64,000 bases of DNA from Duganella sp. Root1480D1 (GTDB lineage: Bacteria > Pseudomonadota > Gammaproteobacteria > Burkholderiales > Burkholderiaceae_D): NCBI RefSeq assembly GCF_001427305.1, contig NZ_LMFZ01000050.1:124001-188000 (forward strand). Direction: 5' to 3'. This document shows positions 53,598 through 62,271 of this stretch, one piece after another; the first letter of the stretch is position 1; each line of letters starts with the position of its first letter. Position numbers and translations under genes: made by a program. Below the pieces are notes generated by a model. It was not told the DNA's origin. It ran no database searches and was given only the letters and a program-made list of their open reading frames with translations.

Positions 53598-54653
53598 TTA
53601 CTTCATGAGTTCAGCCAGGGGCTTGCGCAGCGAGCGCGCCTTGGCCCCCTTGCCGGCCCCGAGCCGGCCCATGAACATGGCCGTGGCGGGGTCGTTGCCA
53701 ATCACGCCGGTCAGCTGGCCATACAGCCTGCGCGCCGATTCCTGCAACTTGTCGAGGCGGCTGAAGCGCACGGCATTGCGCACATAGCGGCCAAAGATCA
53801 GCGGCGTCATCTCGGGCTGCATGTGCAGGCCCAGCGCAGTCAGCGTCAGCCAGAAGCGCTGGGTGGCGCGGCCGGCGGCCACATAGTCGTCGATGCCGGC
53901 CGGCGCGCTCCTGGCGCGGATCACGAAATGGGCGGCGCAGGCCATGCCGGGCAACAAGTCCATCTGCAGGCGTGGCGCCCAGGTGCCCATCAGGGTATTC
54001 ATGGTGTTGACCCGCTCCCAGCTCACCATCGCCCATTTCATCAGGGCCAGCGTGCCATTGTCGACGCCGAGCGCCTGGTCCGGCACCTTGTCCGGGCTGT
54101 GGCTCTTGCCCCAGTCGATGATGCTGCGGTGAACTTCATACGCTTCCGGCATGGTCAGGCGCAGCTTGGCGTTGTTGAACATCAGCCGCGCGGCAGACCA
54201 GCGGCCGCCGAAACCTTCGATCCACTGCACCTGGTGCGAGGGGCCGACCGCCGCTTCCAGCGCCTGCTTTTCCTGCGCCGTCAGGGGCCGCGTGCTAAGC
54301 GGGCGGCGCTGCACGCTGCGCGTGGTGATCACCGGCAGCAGCGGGCTTGGCGTGATAGACGCGTCCGGCGTGAAGCGCACGTCGAACACCGGATGGGTGT
54401 CCGGGCTGTCGCCGCGGCGCAAGGCATCGGCGCGCAAGCCGTGGGCACTGGCGGCAATGGCCATGGTTTCCAGCATGGCGCCGACGGCCACCTGGCTCGG
54501 GTGCCCGTCCAGGTCGTACACCACGTGGTCGCGCGTGTCGTAGCAATGCACGGCCACATGGTCGGGCGCCAGGATTTCGAAGCGCCACACCTGCGTGTTA
54601 TCGCCGCTGGGCGCCCAGCGCGCCAGGTCGAGGATCTGTTCGATGGTGTTCAT
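53598..54653 (-). CDS. Nitroreductase-family flavoprotein coupled to E1-like enzyme
   Basis: A 351-residue nitroreductase-like protein: ARWAPSGDNTQVWRFEI at residues 10-27 supplies FMN-binding residues; TTRSVQRRPLSTRPL and the C-terminal GLHMQPEMTPLIF follow. Its start overlaps the stop of the ThiF-like gene as ATGA. The same two domains are fused in actinobacterial proteins of the Rv1355c type, so they probably act together on one substrate. The reaction is not established; FMN-dependent oxidation or reduction of an activated intermediate is possible. Confidence 0.8.
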   Translation of the reverse strand: MNTIEQILDLARWAPSGDNTQVWRFEILAPDHVAVHCYDTRDHVVYDLDGHPSQVAVGAMLETMAIAASAHGLRADALRRGDSPDTHPVFDVRFTPDASITPSPLLPVITTRSVQRRPLSTRPLTAQEKQALEAAVGPSHQVQWIEGFGGRWSAARLMFNNAKLRLTMPEAYEVHRSIIDWGKSHSPDKVPDQALGVDNGTLALMKWAMVSWERVNTMNTLMGTWAPRLQMDLLPGMACAAHFVIRARSAPAGIDDYVAAGRATQRFWLTLTALGLHMQPEMTPLIFGRYVRNAVRFSRLDKLQESARRLYGQLTGVIGNDPATAMFMGRLGAGKGAKARSLRKPLAELMK

Positions 54654-55522
54654 GTTTGGGCCATTTTCGCGAAGGCGCGCTTGCCGATCATGATCGCCAG
54701 GCGCTGGATCGGGTTGTTGTTGCCGCCGGGGCGCCAGGTGCGCACCAGCTTGTTGCGGTAGGCATCGAACTGCATGCCGTAAGGCGCGGCCAGCACGCCG
54801 CCGCGCCCTAGCAGGATTTTCAGTGCCTCGGTGGCCGCGATGCCGGCGCACAGCTGGCAAGCCATGATGGTCGACGGCCCGCGCCGTTCGGCGAAATTGA
54901 CGGCCGACGGCACCACCAGGTAGGGACGGTGCAGGCCGGCCGGCGCCAGCCCGACCACGAAGCGGATCGCCTTGTCGCCTTCCGGCAAATCGCCCCAGCC
55001 GAAATATTCTTCGAACGTCATGCGGCCCGGCAGGAAGTTCAGCAGCGCCGCGCCCATGCCCAGCGGCGCCACCGTGGTGGCCGGGATGCCGCGCGCGGCG
55101 CACAGGGCAAAGGTCTGCTGGCGGATATCGAAGGCGAAGAAATCCAGGCTGTCGATGTAGATGTCGACGCCCTCGAAAAACTCCTCGAGGTTGCCGGCAT
55201 TGATCCCGTCCGGGAAAGTCTTGATTTCGAGTTCGGGGTTGACGTCGCGCGCCATGCGCGCCATCACGTCGATTTTCGGCAAGCCGCGCGTCGATTGCAT
55301 GGCGCCGACCTGGCGGTTGAAGTTGGGCAGGTCGAATTTGTCGAAATCGGCGATGTGGAAGGAGCCAACCCCGAGGCGCACCAGGGTCATCAGGTGCACC
55401 CCGCCCACCCCGCCGGCGCCGGCAATAGCGACGCGCTTGCCGCGCAGGCTGGCCTGTTCGGCCTCGGTGACCCAGCCGATATTGCGGGCGAAAGCTTTGC
55501 TGTAGATGAATTCGTCGCTCAT
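54650..55522 (-). CDS. ThiF/MoeB/HesA-family E1-like adenylyltransferase
   Basis: A 290-residue E1-like enzyme. The nucleotide-binding loop VAIAGAGGVGGVHL (residues about 31-44) is followed by the conserved NFNRQ arginine finger and IDSLDFFAFDIRQ. Only one CxxC (CQLC) is present, so the usual zinc site seems absent, and no clear catalytic cysteine is visible. E1-like enzymes adenylate a C-terminal glycine or carboxylate. It is 3 nt after prsT and overlaps the nitroreductase by 4 nt. No beta-grasp partner is next to it. Confidence 0.85.
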   Translation of the reverse strand: MSDEFIYSKAFARNIGWVTEAEQASLRGKRVAIAGAGGVGGVHLMTLVRLGVGSFHIADFDKFDLPNFNRQVGAMQSTRGLPKIDVMARMARDVNPELEIKTFPDGINAGNLEEFFEGVDIYIDSLDFFAFDIRQQTFALCAARGIPATTVAPLGMGAALLNFLPGRMTFEEYFGWGDLPEGDKAIRFVVGLAPAGLHRPYLVVPSAVNFAERRGPSTIMACQLCAGIAATEALKILLGRGGVLAAPYGMQFDAYRNKLVRTWRPGGNNNPIQRLAIMIGKRAFAKMAQT

Positions 55523-55525
55523 CGC

Positions 55526-58315
55526 TCAGCTGCCGTTCAGGACTTTCAGCAGGGCAATGGCGTCGTCCAGGTGCGGGAACGGTGTGCCGCCCGAGACCAG
55601 CCTTTCCAGCTCGACCCTGGCAGCTTTCTTGTCGCCGGCTTGGTTGAGGGCGACGGCCAGGTGGTAGCGCAGCGTGGCATTCGATGGCTGCAGCGAGGAA
55701 GCGCGCTTCAGCAGCGGCACCGCGCGCGCGGTGTCGCCCTTGCCGGCCAGCAGCCAGCCGGTCGTATCCAGGATAGCGGGGCTGTCGGGCGCCGCCTTCA
55801 AGGCTTTTTCAGCCGTCGCCAGCGCGCGCGGATCCTTCTGCTCGCTGTACGCCCAGGCCAGGTTGTTGAGTACCACCGGGCTGTCCGGCGCGGCCTTGAG
55901 CACTTGCTCCAGGTCGGCCGCGGCCGCCTTGAATTCCTTGCGCGACAAGTTCAGCTCGGCCACGTACATGGTGGCGGCCAGGTCGCCCGGCTGCTCCTTG
56001 CGGTATTGCGCCAGGCGCTGGTCGGCATCGCGCGGCAAGCCGGCCGCCAGCAGGGTGCGGTGGATGGCCAGCACGATGCGGCCATCCTTCTCGTAGCCAT
56101 AGGCTTTCTCGTACAGCGCCACGGCTTCCTTGTACTTCTGCTGGCGCACCAGCAAGTCGCCTTCCATCACATAGCCGGCCGATTGCTGGCCATCTTCCTT
56201 CTGCATCTGGCGCGCGATCGCCAGCACCTCGGCCGGGCGGTTTTGCTGTTGCGCGATTTCCGCCAGGGCCATGCGCGCCGGGCGGTATTTCGGATCGATT
56301 GCCAGCGCTTTTTTCAGGTCGGCGCTGGCGGCCGGCGCGTTCTTCAGCATCAGGTGGGCGGCGGCCGTGCCGAACCAGGCCGGGGCGGACTTGGGATCTT
56401 GCTGCACCATCTTGCCAAAGCTCTCCAGGGCGCCGGCGCCGTCGTTATTGGCAAGCTGCACCTGCCCCAGCAGTTCGGACAGGGCCGGGTTACCGGCATC
56501 GTTCACCTGCAACTGGCGCGCCAGGGTGGTGGCCTTGGCGTTCTGGCCGGACTTCAGGTAGGCCCGTGCCAGGCGCATGCCAAGTTCGGCCGATTTCGGC
56601 TTTTCCGCCACCGCCTGCTCCAGCCAGCGCACTGCCGGTTCCGGCTGGCCCTGCAGCACGGCGATATCGGCCAGCGCCGTCATGGCGCCGACGTGGTGCG
56701 GGTCATGCTGCAGCACGGTCTCGAAGCGCTTGCGGGCGGCGTCGGTCTTGTGTTCCTGCAGGTCGAGCTGGGCCAGGTTGAGCATGGCCGCCATATGGGT
56801 CGGCTGCAGCGCCACCGCTTTTTCAAAGGCGGCGCGGGCTGCCGGCACATTCTTTTGCGCCAGGTAGATGCTGCCTTCCATATTGCGCACCACGGCATTG
56901 TCCTGCTGCACGGCCTGGTAAGCCTTGACGGCGGCCAGCGCCTTGTCATAGCGGCCCAGGCTGATTTCGGAGCGGATCAGGTACAGCGCTGCCTGCTCCG
57001 ACTTGGGATCGAGCGCGGTGGCGCGCCCCAGTTGCTCGACGGCCTGCGCCACCTGGCCCTGGCCGAGCTGGGCCAGCCCCAGCGAGGTATGCAAGGTGGC
57101 CTCGTTCGGCATGATGGCAGCGGCTTTTTCAAAGTACTGCTGGGCCGCCTTGTAGTCCTTGTTGCGCAAGTTCGATTCGCCGGCCAGCACCAGCAGCTGG
57201 GCATCCTGCGCACCACTGCGCAGCAGCGGGCCCAGCACGGCGGCAGCTTCGGCCGGCTGGCTGGTCTTGAGCAGGGCTTGCGCCAGCAGCTTGCGAGCAT
57301 ACATGCTGTCCGGGTTGCGTTCCAGGTAAGCGTTGAGGAAACCCTGGGCGGCGGTGGCGTTGTCCAACTTGAGTTCGTTGGCGCCGGCCAGCAGTACCGT
57401 CGGCATGTGGTTGGGAACGATTTTCAGCAGCTTGAGCAGCTGGCCCTGCGCATCGGTAAATTTGCCTTGCGTATGGTCGAGCAGTGCTTGCAGGTAAATG
57501 GCGTAAGGGCTGTTCGGCGTGACCTTGTCGAGCGCGGCAATATCGGCCTTGGCGGCGTCATATTTCTTCAGTTCGATTTCCAGGTCGGCGCGTTCGACGC
57601 GCGCGCTCAGGTGGTCGGGCTGCAGGGCCAGCGCCAGTCCCAGCGCATCCAGCGCCGCTTCGTGCTTGCCCTGGTTGCGCAGCACGGAACCCTTGAAGCG
57701 GAACACGGAAGGATCTTTCGGATTAGCTTGCACGGCTTGCTCGGCCAGCTTCAGGGCCAGTTCCCCATCCTTGGCCATCCAGGCCATATTGCCCTGGCCC
57801 AGCAACGCTGCCGCGAAGCCCGGCTGCGCCACCAGCGCCTGGGCATAGCCTTCCCTGGCCTTGGCACTGTCGCCGACGGCCAGCCAGGCATCGGCGCGCG
57901 CCGCCAGCAGGGCCGGACCGGCATGGGCCGCATCGGCGGCGCTTTCGTCGAGCGCGGCTTGCGCCTTGTCTTGCGCCACCAGCGCACGCACCAGTTGCGG
58001 CATGGCCTTGGCGCGGTCGTAGTTCAGGCTGAGGGCCTTGCGGATTTCCTTTTCCGCCGTGGCCGGGTCGTTGTAGTCGTTGTAGACGCGCGCCAGCTGA
58101 TAGCGGATTTCGGCATCGTCCGGGCTCTTGGCCGCCGCGTTGCGCATCTGGATCAGGGCGGCCCTGGTTTCGCCCTTTTGCAAGTGCTGCTGCGCTTCCG
58201 CCATCAGCGTGGCGCTGGTTTCAGACTTGAGGCAGCCGGACAGGCCGGCAGCCAGCATCAGGCTGCCGAAGATGGCGAGGGCGCGCTGCACCCCCCGGTT
58301 CTGGCGACGTGGCAT
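55526..58315 (-). CDS. prsT: PEP-CTERM system TPR lipoprotein PrsT (copy 1)
   Basis: A 929-residue tetratricopeptide-repeat protein of the XrtA/PEP-CTERM PrsT family. The N terminus ends in a lipobox (GLSGC, Cys28), so it should be a lipoprotein facing the periplasm. About 24 TPRs fill the rest (repeats such as ALALNPDHLSARVERADLE-style helices). The family always accompanies XrtA loci and is thought to organise the assembly machinery. ATG 58315 is chosen because AGGGG precedes it and the lipobox begins there; the frame is open 42 nt upstream. It shares an operon with the E1-like gene. Confidence 0.93.
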   Translation of the reverse strand: MPRRQNRGVQRALAIFGSLMLAAGLSGCLKSETSATLMAEAQQHLQKGETRAALIQMRNAAAKSPDDAEIRYQLARVYNDYNDPATAEKEIRKALSLNYDRAKAMPQLVRALVAQDKAQAALDESAADAAHAGPALLAARADAWLAVGDSAKAREGYAQALVAQPGFAAALLGQGNMAWMAKDGELALKLAEQAVQANPKDPSVFRFKGSVLRNQGKHEAALDALGLALALQPDHLSARVERADLEIELKKYDAAKADIAALDKVTPNSPYAIYLQALLDHTQGKFTDAQGQLLKLLKIVPNHMPTVLLAGANELKLDNATAAQGFLNAYLERNPDSMYARKLLAQALLKTSQPAEAAAVLGPLLRSGAQDAQLLVLAGESNLRNKDYKAAQQYFEKAAAIMPNEATLHTSLGLAQLGQGQVAQAVEQLGRATALDPKSEQAALYLIRSEISLGRYDKALAAVKAYQAVQQDNAVVRNMEGSIYLAQKNVPAARAAFEKAVALQPTHMAAMLNLAQLDLQEHKTDAARKRFETVLQHDPHHVGAMTALADIAVLQGQPEPAVRWLEQAVAEKPKSAELGMRLARAYLKSGQNAKATTLARQLQVNDAGNPALSELLGQVQLANNDGAGALESFGKMVQQDPKSAPAWFGTAAAHLMLKNAPAASADLKKALAIDPKYRPARMALAEIAQQQNRPAEVLAIARQMQKEDGQQSAGYVMEGDLLVRQQKYKEAVALYEKAYGYEKDGRIVLAIHRTLLAAGLPRDADQRLAQYRKEQPGDLAATMYVAELNLSRKEFKAAAADLEQVLKAAPDSPVVLNNLAWAYSEQKDPRALATAEKALKAAPDSPAILDTTGWLLAGKGDTARAVPLLKRASSLQPSNATLRYHLAVALNQAGDKKAARVELERLVSGGTPFPHLDDAIALLKVLNGS

Positions 58316-58341
58316 GGAAACCCCTGCGTGGTTATCAGGAT

Positions 58342-58368
58342 ATTGACAATACCACAATAATTGTCAAT
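58342..58368 (-). promoter_or_regulatory. Dyad at prsT copy 1 promoter
   Basis: A perfect 9-bp inverted repeat, ATTGACAAT (58342-58350) and ATTGTCAAT (58360-58368), with a 9-nt spacer. On the minus strand the right arm contains TTGACA, a perfect -35 box, in the 74-bp gap before prsT. A clear -10 box was not found. It could be a regulator site or the terminator of the acyltransferase gene. Confidence 0.5.
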
Positions 58369-58389
58369 CGACTATCAAATCTCAATAGA

Positions 58390-59148
58390 CTATTGGATGT
58401 TCTTCAGGCGCTGCACAATGCCGCATTCTTCACGCGGCGAATAGAACATCGGATAGAAGGAGCGCGCCGCCATCGCCATTTCCACGCCCTGGCCGCCGTA
58501 TTTTTCAATCTGCTCGCTGACATAGGCCAGCTCGACCACCAGCAGGTAGGCCGGGGCGTCGACGCGCGGATTGGTCTTCAGTTCGCCCAGCCGCTTGAAG
58601 CCCAGCATGGCTTCATAGAAGCGGCGGTGGCGCGGGTTGATTTCGATAAAGATGTGGGTGCAGTGGTGCAGATCGCGCGCATAAATCACCGACAGGTGGA
58701 ACAGCGAGGCCATCTGCGACTTGCTGCCGCCATTGTCGAAGGCCAGCTTGGTAATTTCGCACACGCGGGCGCCCGGAATCATGCGCACCGAATCGACTTC
58801 TTCCTTGAAGATTTCATCGGCCATGATGCCGATTGGCGAATCCAGCCCCAGGGTCAGGGTGCCGACCACCTCGCCCTTGTCGCTGGCGGTGAGCGTGATC
58901 CGGTTCGGATCATCGGTGAGTTTGTGGGTCCCGGCATAGCCTCGCCAGGAGTACATTTTGTTGATTAGCAGGCTAGCCTTGCTGCGGCCTTCGACCGTAT
59001 CGATCATGCGAATACCAAACGATTTTTCGTCGGTGACCAGGTCTTCCATATTTTCCGGAAGCAAGTCCTCGAGCGTGGCGCGCGCATGGGAATTGGCTGG
59101 TGCCTGCCGGACGGGCTCGGCTTCCAGCACTGGGACTGTTCCATTCAT
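58390..59148 (-). CDS. FeeM-like N-acyl amino acid synthase/exosortase-associated acyltransferase
   Basis: A 252-residue acyltransferase of the GNAT-like FeeM/TIGR03694 group. KMYSWRGYAGTHKL, the core TLTASDKGEVVGTLTLGLDSP, VCEITKLAFDNGGSKSQMASLFHL, and FIEINPRHRRFYEAMLGF with NPRVDAPAYLLVVEL follow in the family order. Family members condense long-chain fatty acids with an amino acid. AAGGAGG gives a strong ribosome binding site 8 nt upstream of ATG. It lies between two prsT genes, and its product may be a signalling or surface lipid. Whether it makes N-acyl amino acids here is not shown. Confidence 0.83.
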   Translation of the reverse strand: MNGTVPVLEAEPVRQAPANSHARATLEDLLPENMEDLVTDEKSFGIRMIDTVEGRSKASLLINKMYSWRGYAGTHKLTDDPNRITLTASDKGEVVGTLTLGLDSPIGIMADEIFKEEVDSVRMIPGARVCEITKLAFDNGGSKSQMASLFHLSVIYARDLHHCTHIFIEINPRHRRFYEAMLGFKRLGELKTNPRVDAPAYLLVVELAYVSEQIEKYGGQGVEMAMAARSFYPMFYSPREECGIVQRLKNIQ

Positions 59149-59487
59149 GGCTCTATCCTCCTTTGGTACCCGCCGGCCTCAGGGCCAGCCACTACCAATG
59201 AGCACTGCGAGCGGCGCGGACGCCGTGCTCAACGGCAAAATATAGTTGATTACACTTGCGGAGGCGCGCACGATTGATGCCGGGACGAAAATGTAGCGGG
59301 TTGCAAGCGAGTTATGTAAAAATTACTAACTTTCTACATGTTGGCATGGCAGCGCCCGCTACACAATACCCATGAAGTAAATGTTGTGAAAAAGACTCTA
59401 TTGTTTTCAATCGCACAATAGACATAGAGGAGGGGTGCCCGCACGCTGCCTGCAAGCGTGCGGGTGGGACAGCGCAGAAGTTGTTAC
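59149..59487. promoter_or_regulatory. 339-bp intergenic region with several inverted repeats
   Basis: No coding potential seen. Minus-strand transcription leaves prsT copy 2 at its right end and approaches the acyltransferase at its left. A perfect 10-bp-arm hairpin CCCGCACGCT/AGCGTGCGGG (59438-59464) lies beside the prsT stop but is not followed by a T-run. TCTATTGT/ACAATAGA (59397-59404, 59415-59422) and TGTAGCGGG/CCCGCTACA (59292-59300, 59355-59363) are further inverted repeats. These may be regulator sites for the acyltransferase. I found no acceptable sigma-70 or sigma-54 promoter. Confidence 0.5.
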
Positions 59488-62244
59488 TTATTCAAATTGC
59501 TTTTGCAAGTTACGTGCTTCGTCGGTCTGGGCGAAGCGCGCATCGGCCATGGCGGCCTGCAATTCCTTGCGGGCGCCGGCCTTGTCGCCCTTCTTCCACA
59601 GCGCGGCTGCGTAGTGGCCGCGGATGTCGGCCGCCTTGGGCGCCAGGTCGCTGGCCTTCTTCAGGATCGGCAGGGCACGGTCCAGCTGGTTCTGCTCGGC
59701 CAGGATCCAGCCCAGGGTATCCATGATGGTCGGGTTATCGCCAGCCAGTTGCTGGGCTTTCTCGGCGGTAGGCAAGGCGCGCTTATCCTTTTCCTGCTGG
59801 TAAGACCAAGCCAGGTTGTTCAGGGCGAGCACGTTGTCCGGCAGCTTGGCCAGCACGCTTTCCAGCTGGCCGATGGCCGCCTTGTACTGCTTGGCCGCAA
59901 TATTCTGCTCGGCAGCGTACATCAGCCCAAGCGGTTCGTCCGGGTGCGCCTTGCGCCAGGCAGCCACCTGGGCGTCAGCGTCGGCGGCACGGTTGGAAGC
60001 GCGCAGCGCCGCCGTCAGCTTGAGCAGCAATTCCGGCCGCGCCGCCAGCGTGAAGGCTTGCTGGTAAGGCGCCACCGCCTGCGCCGGCTTGCCCGCTTGC
60101 ATCTGCAAATCGCCTTCCAGCAGGAAGCCGCTGGGCAGCTTGACCTGGTTTTTTTGCAGGTTGCGCGCGATGGCCAGCGCCTCGTCCGGCTTGCCCTGCA
60201 TCATGGCCAGGTCGGCCTGCATCATATAAGCCGGCACCGAATTCGGGTCCAGGCTGAGCGCCTTCTTCACGCTGGCCTGGGCGCCCGGCAAGTCTTTTTT
60301 CTGTACCTGGACGCTGGCCAGGTACAGCTGGGCCTGCGGTGCCCGCGGCGCGGCGCCGGCCAGCTTGCTATAGGTTTCGTAGGCGCCCTCGATGTCGCCG
60401 GACATCTGCTGCGAACGGCCCATGAGTTCCAGCACGATCGGCTCAGCCGGGTGCGCCACCAGCACCTTGCGCAGGTGTTGCACCGCCTTGGCCGGCTGGC
60501 GCGTCTGCAGGTAGTAGCCGCCCAGGCGCACCGCCGGCGCCAGCGCTTGGGCATCGATATTCGCGGCTTTTTCCAGCCACTGGGCCGCTTCGTCGCGCTT
60601 CTTGTCGCGTTCGGCCATTTGCGCCAGCGCTGTCATGGCGCCGATATTGTCCTTGTCCCTTTCCAGCAGTTTCAGCAAGTGCTGGCGTGCCGCCTCAGGC
60701 TTTTTCTCCATCATTTCGAGCTGGGCAATGGTGACCACCGCCGCATAGCTGGTCGGCGCCAGCTCCACTGCCTTGCTGAAGGCGGCGCGGGCGCCAGCCT
60801 TGTCCTGCTTGGCCAGCAGCACGTGGCCGCGCAGGATATGCAGCTCGGTTTCCTTGCCATGCTTGGCGTCCTGCTTGGCCAGCACGGCCAGGGCCTGGTC
60901 GTAATTGCCCATGGCCAGGTGGGTGCGCGCCAGCGCGGTGGCCGCCGGCAGCGAGTCCGGTTCCAGCTCCAGCGCCTTGTTCAGCATGGCCAGGCCTTTG
61001 TCGCGCTCACCCATCGAGAGGCGGGCGCCGCCCAGCGCCACATAGCTGGCAGCGCGTTTCGGATTCAGCGCGATGGCTTGCTCCAGCAGCGAGGCCGCCT
61101 TGGCCGGTTCGCGCAACAGCATATTGCCCTGGGCCGCCAGCTCCAGCAGGCTGCCGTCCGTCACCTTGTCCTTCAGGGTAGGCTCCAGCACTTTCAGTGC
61201 CTCGGCCGGGTTGTTTTCGCGCAGCAGGGTTGCCGCCAGCATTTTGCGGGCAAAGGTATTGTCCGACTGCATGTCGAGGTAGGTGCGCAGCTTGGCTTCC
61301 GCCTGCTTCAGCGTACCGAGCTGGAAGTCGACCGCACCCGACAGCAGCATGGTCGGCGGATGGTTGGGCGCGCCTTTGGCAATCGCTTGCAGGTTGTCGC
61401 GCGCCGCCGTGTAATTGCCGCGCGAATAATCGAGCAAGGCCTGGGTGTACAGCGTGGTCAGGCTGCGCGGCGCCGTCTTCTTGGCCGCGTTGATGGCGGC
61501 CTGGGCCGAGTCGAGCTTGCCGGACACGATGTCGAGGTAGGCTTGCTCCAGGTTGGCGCTGCTATTGGTCGGGTCCAGCTTGAGCACTTCGGCAAAGGCG
61601 GCGCGCGCTTCTTCCGGCTTGGCCTGGGCCCGCAGCAGCTCGCCCTTGAAGGTCAGCGCATTGATATTGCTGGCATCCTTGGCAATCGCTTGCTCGGTCA
61701 GCGCGCGCGCACCCTCCAGGTCGTTGCCGATGGCGGCCAGGCGCGCCATGCCGGTCAGCGCATCGGCGCTGTTCGGCTCGGCTTCCAGTGCCGACTGGAA
61801 TTGCTTTTTCGCCTCATCGAGCTTGCGCAAGCCGATCAGGGCTTCGCCACGCAAGGCCAGCATGGCCGGACTTTGCTGGAATTTTTCCGTTTCATCGAGC
61901 ATCTTCTGCATCTCGCCCAGGCGCAGCAGCGCTTCGGCCAGCAGCAGTTCACTCTCTGGCGGCTTGTATTTCAATTCGAGGGCACGGCGCGCTTCCTTTT
62001 CCGCCGATACCGGGTCGCCCATTTGCAGCGACAGCTTGCCGAGCTGGTAGCGCGCCTCGCCGTTGTTGGGGTCCTTGGCCAGTGCATTCTTGAGCTGGAT
62101 CTGGGCGCCTTTGCGGTCGCCTTTTTGCTGCAGCTGCCTGGCGTCGGCCAGCAGGCTTTCCGGGGTGTCCGATTTGCAGCCAGCCAGCAATGCGCTGGCG
62201 GCCAGGGTGGCGGCGACGGCCAGCCGGGTTACGCGATGTGCCAT
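59488..62244 (-). CDS. prsT: PEP-CTERM system TPR lipoprotein PrsT (copy 2)
   Basis: A 918-residue paralogue of copy 1 with a lipobox LLAGC (Cys23) and the same TPR architecture (about 24 repeats). The two proteins share repeated phrases (ALNNLAW, EQKDPRALATAEKA-style versus EKDKRALPTAEKA), but have diverged along the length. GAGGGA precedes the ATG by about 6 nt. It is 27 nt downstream of the asparagine synthase-like gene, so the two are probably one operon. It is followed by a hairpin and the 339-bp region. Confidence 0.92.
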   Translation of the reverse strand: MAHRVTRLAVAATLAASALLAGCKSDTPESLLADARQLQQKGDRKGAQIQLKNALAKDPNNGEARYQLGKLSLQMGDPVSAEKEARRALELKYKPPESELLLAEALLRLGEMQKMLDETEKFQQSPAMLALRGEALIGLRKLDEAKKQFQSALEAEPNSADALTGMARLAAIGNDLEGARALTEQAIAKDASNINALTFKGELLRAQAKPEEARAAFAEVLKLDPTNSSANLEQAYLDIVSGKLDSAQAAINAAKKTAPRSLTTLYTQALLDYSRGNYTAARDNLQAIAKGAPNHPPTMLLSGAVDFQLGTLKQAEAKLRTYLDMQSDNTFARKMLAATLLRENNPAEALKVLEPTLKDKVTDGSLLELAAQGNMLLREPAKAASLLEQAIALNPKRAASYVALGGARLSMGERDKGLAMLNKALELEPDSLPAATALARTHLAMGNYDQALAVLAKQDAKHGKETELHILRGHVLLAKQDKAGARAAFSKAVELAPTSYAAVVTIAQLEMMEKKPEAARQHLLKLLERDKDNIGAMTALAQMAERDKKRDEAAQWLEKAANIDAQALAPAVRLGGYYLQTRQPAKAVQHLRKVLVAHPAEPIVLELMGRSQQMSGDIEGAYETYSKLAGAAPRAPQAQLYLASVQVQKKDLPGAQASVKKALSLDPNSVPAYMMQADLAMMQGKPDEALAIARNLQKNQVKLPSGFLLEGDLQMQAGKPAQAVAPYQQAFTLAARPELLLKLTAALRASNRAADADAQVAAWRKAHPDEPLGLMYAAEQNIAAKQYKAAIGQLESVLAKLPDNVLALNNLAWSYQQEKDKRALPTAEKAQQLAGDNPTIMDTLGWILAEQNQLDRALPILKKASDLAPKAADIRGHYAAALWKKGDKAGARKELQAAMADARFAQTDEARNLQKQFE

Positions 62245-62271
62245 GTTGTCCCTCAGTTTGGTTATCTTTTG

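Noticed and set aside
59262..59275. Possible sigma-54 site (GG and GC 10 bp apart) upstream of the acyltransferase
   Set aside because: The -24 element is CGGCAT and the -12 element GTGC, a poor match to TGGCAC and TTGC, so chance is likelier.
59438..59464. Hairpin as a rho-independent terminator of prsT copy 2
   Set aside because: The stem is perfect but no T-run follows on the minus strand, so it cannot be called a standard intrinsic terminator.
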